Assembly: GCA_016285215.1 (NCBI GenBank)
Contig: JAEEQI010000085.1
Location: 1-10,368, forward strand
DNA from: Bacteroidales bacterium
GTDB taxonomy: Bacteria > Bacteroidota > Bacteroidia > Bacteroidales > UBA932
Direction: 5' to 3'
Length of the DNA stretch: 10,368 nt
The position numbers and the translations under genes are program-made. The notes beneath the pieces are model-generated. The model saw nothing but the letters and a program-made list of their open reading frames with translations, ran no database searches and had not been told where the DNA came from. Numbering within the stretch: the stretch's first letter is position 1; each line of letters starts with the position of its first letter. Positions 8,001 through 10,368 of the stretch are shown one piece after another.

Positions 8001-8188
8001 GCCACACGGATGGAGAAAGCTCCGTCCACGTCGGTCATGGTACCATTGCTGGTTCCTGCCTCCACCACAAACGCTCCTACGATGGGCTGGTTAGCAGAGT
8101 CCAGGACTACACCTTTAACGGAGAGTCCCTGAGCCATTGCAACCAGACTCAATCCTAAAGAAAGGATTAAGGTAGCAATTTTTTTCAT
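5042..8188 (-). CDS. SusC/RagA-like TonB-dependent outer-membrane transporter
   Basis: The 1048-residue product imports oligosaccharides across the outer membrane using TonB energy. It has a cleavable signal peptide (about 1-20, ending AMAQ) and a carboxypeptidase-regulatory-like domain typical of SusC proteins (about 22-97). Next come a TonB-box-like segment (ETVVVGYG, 101-108) and the plug domain (about 110-230) with the SusC landmark PLYIVDGM (174-181) and the DAASAAIYGARAANGVVLVTTK block (203-224). The remainder is the 22-strand barrel region, ending in aromatic Phe (TVGASITF) for barrel assembly. The length is typical of the family. It is the first gene of the PUL, with an exact TAnnTTTG box about 70 bases upstream of its start. 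The C-terminal Phe and short gap to susD support an intact SusCD pair. The substrate is not readable from this protein; the GH16 gene suggests beta-glucan oligosaccharides. Confidence 0.97.
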   Translation of the reverse strand: MKKIATLILSLGLSLVAMAQGLSVKGVVLDSANQPIVGAFVVEAGTSNGTMTDVDGAFSIRVAKGAVLEVSCIGYQTRQVTVDGDQNLTVVLQDDTQMLEETVVVGYGVQKKSVVTASISKVDGEALNTVRASTVNDALKGKVSGVQITQASGQPGSGSQIKIRGIGTVNNSDPLYIVDGMPVDGGIDYLNPTDIASVEILKDAASAAIYGARAANGVVLVTTKNGKKGQASITYNGSYGWQNPWRKKEVLNATEYMVIMNEARINDGGAPLYTQAEIAAAGKGTDWQNETFNYNAPITQHQLSVSGGTEKATYFVSLGYFKQDGIVGGNYGKSNYDRLSIRSNNTYIPFESKDRKFLNKLTLTANLAYSNINATGITTNSEFGSILGSAVAFNPSIPVFASEAEGAAILAAHPTAIVASDGRVYSLPPTGYQELTNPVANLDTPSNTLYKTHKFVASFGAELDILPGLKFKTSYGVDLSFWRNRGYGFEQYKSSMNQTLTSWVNMGMNEGLRWQVENYFSYNKQFGKHNLSVVLGQSAMSYSYTYVSGSDYKLKETNPSMAYIDSAIGATDDERTSGGTGGYDYQRLASYFGRIDYNFDERYMVEFTIRRDGSSRFGPGHKWATFPAASVGWNLSNEPWFNAPSWINQIKFRASWGKNGNENIGNFRYASLMDTGQEYYFGNEGTNGTVQSGSSPAALANPTIRWEESEQLDLGFDTRLFGDKFTFGFDFYNKKTNGMLMDKPIPSYVGQGAPMSNLGDMRNWGYEFEIGWQQQVGDFHYSINANASLLRNRLINLGNESGEAVYQGNGASGVGDYVKGSNGEVWPYFYGMKTDGLFQTWEEVYAYKNKDGGLMQPNAQPGDVRFVDYNQDGYVNDDDRTKIGKGMPDWTYGITMAAEWKGIDLNLFFQGSIGNQIFDYSMRGDVPAMNRPAWILDRWIGAGTSNRIPRMTNANPNQNWRSSDLWVKDGSFMRLKTAQLGYTIPAKILRAAFIKNLRVYVAGENLLTFTKYDGFDPEMASDGYTTIGVDRGIYPQSRTITVGASITF

Positions 8189-8258
8189 ACGCTTGGGGTT
8201 TGTTGCGTTTTTGGTTATTGGTTAATAATAATTTGGGTTGTCGACACTGGGTCTGGTG
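8189..8258 (-). other. G-poor 5' leader of the susC-like transcript
   Basis: The roughly 70 bases between the -7-like box and the susC ATG are A/C-rich and almost free of G on the coding strand. They contain short echoing units (AACCAATAACCAAAA) and no strong hairpin. Such unstructured leaders fit the way Bacteroidetes start translation without a Shine-Dalgarno pairing. I see no riboswitch or protein-coding frame here. Confidence 0.45.
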
Positions 8259-8266
8259 CAAAATTA
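8259..8266 (-). promoter_or_regulatory. -7 promoter box (TAATTTTG) for the PUL operon
   Basis: The minus-strand octamer TAATTTTG exactly fits the Bacteroidetes -7 consensus TAnnTTTG and lies about 70 bases upstream of the susC ATG, between the regulator's terminator and the operon. No TTG-type -33 element is found 19-21 bases upstream; that stretch is GC-rich (GCGCGAGGCC). A good -7 box with a missing -33 box would fit a promoter that needs an activator, but that part is inference. Confidence 0.55.
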
Positions 8267-8310
8267 GAGACATTTTATATTGGCCTCGCGCGTAAGAATG
8301 GAAAAGTAGT

Positions 8311-8355
8311 AAAAATAAAATATCAACCACCTGACAATCAGATGGTTGATATTTT
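8311..8355 (-). terminator. Intrinsic terminator after the regulator gene
   Basis: Positions 8317-8329 and 8343-8355 are perfect 13-bp inverted repeats (arm AAAATATCAACCA). After one mismatch, a further 4-bp stem (8331-8334 with 8338-8341) closes on a 3-base loop, so the whole 39-base element is nearly palindromic. On the minus strand it is followed by a T-rich run (TTTTATTTTT), giving an intrinsic terminator about 33 bases after the regulator's stop codon. It separates the regulator transcript from the PUL promoter. Confidence 0.8.
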
Positions 8356-8387
8356 TACAGGAGTCCTAAAAAGTAGTATAAAATGAG

Positions 8388-10019
8388 TTATTTAGCCAGG
8401 GCTTTCACTCTTTCTTCCAGCGTTTCCCGGTCTCCGAGAGCCGCATTTTTGATGGCTACTTTGTAATTATAGATGGTGCTCACGGAATAATCCAGCATAG
8501 TCGCTATCTTCTTGCTGTCGTCCATTCCCAGCAGGATCAGGGCAAATACGCGCTGCTCGGACGTGAGCTTTCCTTCCGGCGGAACCACCCGGGCTTCTTC
8601 CTTGAGCAAAGCGTTGAACTGCTCTACAAAATCCGGATACAGGGCCAGGAAAGTATTGTCAAAGGTTTCGTAGAAATCTTCGCGGGCCTTTTCGGAACGG
8701 CCGGTGATGGATAGTTCCTTGAGCAACTGGTCCGCTTTCCCCTGTTTGAGCAGGTTTCGGAACCGGTTGTCCTCCGCACGGATAACCGAAATCTGGGACG
8801 AAAGCCCCTGCAGGAAGTTCACGATGTACTTTTCCTTTACCCGGGCGCCCTCCGAAATCTGCCGGTTGAGCACGCTCAGGGTGGCATTGGCCTGGGCCAG
8901 GGAAGCGTTGCTGGTTTCCAGATCGCTCCGGGCTTTGTTGAGCTTGCGGGAACGGGCAATCAGGAAATAGGTGGCCAGGGAAAGGAGCAAAGTCAGGACA
9001 GCCAGCACGATGGACCATACCTTTCCGCTGCGCGAGGCCCTTGCCAGGCGGGCCTGATAAGCATCTTCCACTTGCATCAGGAAACGGGAAATCTGCCAGG
9101 GCCGGAGCTTGGCATTATAGGCAAGCGCATCCTCCTGCGCTATCCGCAGATAACGGAACGAGTGGTCCACGTCGGTGGGCAGGATGAGCTGGGCCAGCAT
9201 AGCCAGGGAAGCGTAATCCCGCACCGCGTTGATGAGGTCACATTCGGCCGATTTCACCAGCCAGTAGATGCGGGTGGGCTGATCCCCTTGGCGCTCGGAA
9301 ATTTCCGACTGATAGAAAGCATAGATGGCAAAGTCCCGGTCCTCGGGCTTGACACTCCGGAGCAGCACCAGGCTTACGCTGTCTGCTTCTTCCGTCCTTT
9401 CCTCGTCCAGAAGCTGGTCCCGGTACAGCTGAAGATAACGGGCCGAATTGACCGGCAGCATCCCTAGCAGGCGGGAGCGGAAAGAGGCGGCCGGCGGGAT
9501 GGACATCCGTTCCACCATACCGGAATTACCCGCCATATCCTTGCTGTATTCGTAGAGGGTCCAGAAATATTCAGCCTTCAAGGACGGCGACAAAGAAGCC
9601 GTATCTATCTGGCTGTAAAGAATCTGGGTGGCCTCCAGGTAGTTGCCGGCCTTGTCGTACAAGTGGCCCAGCATAATGGTGGCCTGGTTGTAGCGGTCCA
9701 GGTCTCCCATCCGGTTGGCAAGGGCCTGACAGCTCTTCAGGTAATACTGGGTGGAGTCAAAGCTGAAAGGGAAATACTCCTGGGCCGTTATCATTTCCAG
9801 CTCGTAGCGACGGACCGGATCCGTGGTGGCCAGGGAAAGATTCCGGTATACATCCAGCTGATTCTGCTTTTTGGCGGCATAGGCCTCACGAAGGGCCAGG
9901 TAGCCGTCCAACTCTTCCAGGAGGGCCTGGGTCTTTTTGTCCGTGCCGGAAGGCGCAAGGCAGGAGGCGGCCGTCAGACAGACCGCCACCAGCCCTGTAA
10001 GCTTTCTGCAAAGACGCAT
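8388..10019 (-). CDS. Membrane-anchored TPR/helix-turn-helix regulator (DUF6377-like)
   Basis: The 543-residue product resembles the Bacteroidetes membrane regulators labelled DUF6377. Residue numbers here count from a TTG at 10028; I prefer the ATG three codons later (10019), because it gives MRLCRKLTG, a normal positively charged signal start, and avoids a rare start codon. A lipobox-like AASC (Cys23) ends the hydrophobic N-terminus. Residues about 35-335 are helical and TPR-like. One transmembrane helix follows at about 337-357, flanked on the C-terminal side by RSRKLNKAR, so the C-terminus should be cytoplasmic. Next are a coiled coil (about 360-400), a conserved block (YIVNFLQGLSSQISVI, FYETFDNTFLALYPDF) and a LuxR-like helix-turn-helix (about 488-530, LTSEQRVFALILLGMDDSKKIA then VSTIYNYK). 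It starts 9 bases after the upstream barrel gene and ends before its own terminator. Control of the adjacent PUL is likely by position but unproven. Confidence 0.85.
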   Translation of the reverse strand: MRLCRKLTGLVAVCLTAASCLAPSGTDKKTQALLEELDGYLALREAYAAKKQNQLDVYRNLSLATTDPVRRYELEMITAQEYFPFSFDSTQYYLKSCQALANRMGDLDRYNQATIMLGHLYDKAGNYLEATQILYSQIDTASLSPSLKAEYFWTLYEYSKDMAGNSGMVERMSIPPAASFRSRLLGMLPVNSARYLQLYRDQLLDEERTEEADSVSLVLLRSVKPEDRDFAIYAFYQSEISERQGDQPTRIYWLVKSAECDLINAVRDYASLAMLAQLILPTDVDHSFRYLRIAQEDALAYNAKLRPWQISRFLMQVEDAYQARLARASRSGKVWSIVLAVLTLLLSLATYFLIARSRKLNKARSDLETSNASLAQANATLSVLNRQISEGARVKEKYIVNFLQGLSSQISVIRAEDNRFRNLLKQGKADQLLKELSITGRSEKAREDFYETFDNTFLALYPDFVEQFNALLKEEARVVPPEGKLTSEQRVFALILLGMDDSKKIATMLDYSVSTIYNYKVAIKNAALGDRETLEERVKALAK

Positions 10020-10028
10020 CTGCACCAA

Positions 10029-10368
10029 TTAGAAAATGTACTGGACGCCCAGCTTGAGCTGGCTGTGATGGCACTTCTCGTTGGCAGAGGCAAGGCGGTC
10101 CAGAAGGCCGTAGTCAAAGCCCAGAGCCACACGGATGTGCTCGATGATGTCAATGCCTACGCCAAAGCCGAACATTACGTCGAAGCGGCGGAGATCTTTG
10201 TTGGTGTCGTAGTTGCTGGTGGTTCCGGATGCGTGGGCGTCAATGGATACCAAATTGACCGACAGCACGGGGCCGGTAAACAGGAACAGGTTGTTACGGC
10301 CGCCCACAGGGATGTTGAAACGGGCGCGTACGGGAACGTCCAGGTAGATTTCTCCCAGGTTGAGAGCG
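10029..10368 (-). CDS. Outer-membrane beta-barrel protein, 3' part only
   Basis: An open frame runs through the right edge, so the N-terminus is missing and about 112 C-terminal residues are visible. The apparent start at 10307 is a GTG inside the gene: the frame continues upstream as ALNLGEIYLDVPVRARFNIP, which fits the same barrel. The visible part shows alternating hydrophobic strands (NLFLFTGPVLSVNLVS, FDVMFGFGVGIDIIEHIRVA, SQLKLGVQYIF), Gly/aromatic girdles and a terminal Phe, as in the PorT-like/outer-membrane beta-barrel families of Bacteroidetes. The GFDYGLLDRL block before the last strand is typical of these small barrels. The stop codon lies 9 bases before the regulator's ATG, so the two genes are probably co-transcribed. 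The function is unknown; nothing links it to glycan uptake except position. Confidence 0.8.
   Translation of the reverse strand, partial: ALNLGEIYLDVPVRARFNIPVGGRNNLFLFTGPVLSVNLVSIDAHASGTTSNYDTNKDLRRFDVMFGFGVGIDIIEHIRVALGFDYGLLDRLASANEKCHHSQLKLGVQYIF

Noticed and set aside
5849..8158. 769-codon open frame on the plus strand opposite the susC-like gene
   Set aside because: It is the exact antisense of a confident SusC coding region. The susC-like gene rarely uses TTA, CTA and TCA codons, which leaves the opposite strand open. The product is a Gly/Val/His-rich sequence with no recognisable domain.
8115..8330. 71-codon minus-strand frame covering the susC start, its leader and part of the upstream hairpin
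   Set aside because: It runs through the promoter-like region and the terminator and overlaps the susC-like gene in another frame. No homology is recognisable.
10029..10307. A complete 92-residue gene starting at 10307
   Set aside because: The supposed start is an internal GTG; the frame continues upstream without a stop to the window edge in a barrel-like sequence, so the gene is truncated by the window.
1..10368. CRISPR arrays, tRNA or rRNA genes, insertion sequences, phage or toxin-antitoxin genes
   Set aside because: Looked for on both strands and not seen: there are no regularly spaced repeats, no transposase motifs, and almost all the sequence is taken up by the six genes described.

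Overview
The window looks like Bacteroidota DNA, most likely Bacteroidales. The evidence is a SusC/SusD pair, BACON and PKD domains, many short lipoprotein signal peptides, and promoter boxes of the Bacteroidetes TAnnTTTG type. By eye the base composition is GC-rich for the order (codons favour G/C at third positions), which points away from Bacteroides proper and towards a higher-GC lineage; I cannot name a genus. Every gene I can support is on the minus strand, so transcription runs from right to left.

Layout in order of transcription. The 3' part of an outer-membrane beta-barrel gene enters from the right edge (10368 to 10029). Nine bases later starts a membrane-anchored regulator (10019 to 8388): a lipoprotein-like or signal-anchored N-terminus, a helical/TPR sensor region, one transmembrane helix, a coiled coil and a C-terminal helix-turn-helix. 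It is followed by a near-perfect terminator hairpin (8317-8355). A promoter-like region (about 8189-8316) carries an exact TAnnTTTG box upstream of a four-gene polysaccharide utilization locus (PUL): susC-like TonB-dependent transporter (8188-5042), susD-like glycan-binding lipoprotein (5033-3468), a PKD surface glycan-binding lipoprotein with two tandem C-terminal domains (3455-1551), and a BACON-BACON-GH16 endo-beta-glucanase lipoprotein (1484-120). The last 119 bases hold hairpins but no gene.

Working model. The GH16 lipoprotein cuts a beta-glucan (beta-1,3 or mixed-linkage, by family) at the cell surface. The SusD-like and PKD proteins hold the glycan, and the SusC-like channel imports the oligosaccharides. 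No exo-acting beta-glucosidase is in the window, so final breakdown must be encoded elsewhere. The adjacent regulator may control the PUL, but this rests only on position and family habit.

The most unusual feature is a strong intrinsic-terminator-like hairpin between the PKD gene and the GH16 gene. An exact TAnnTTTG box sits just after it and almost touches the GH16 start codon, suggesting that enzyme expression is set separately from the transport and binding genes. Otherwise the region is a compact, fairly conventional PUL, and I do not see clear evidence of a wholly new system.
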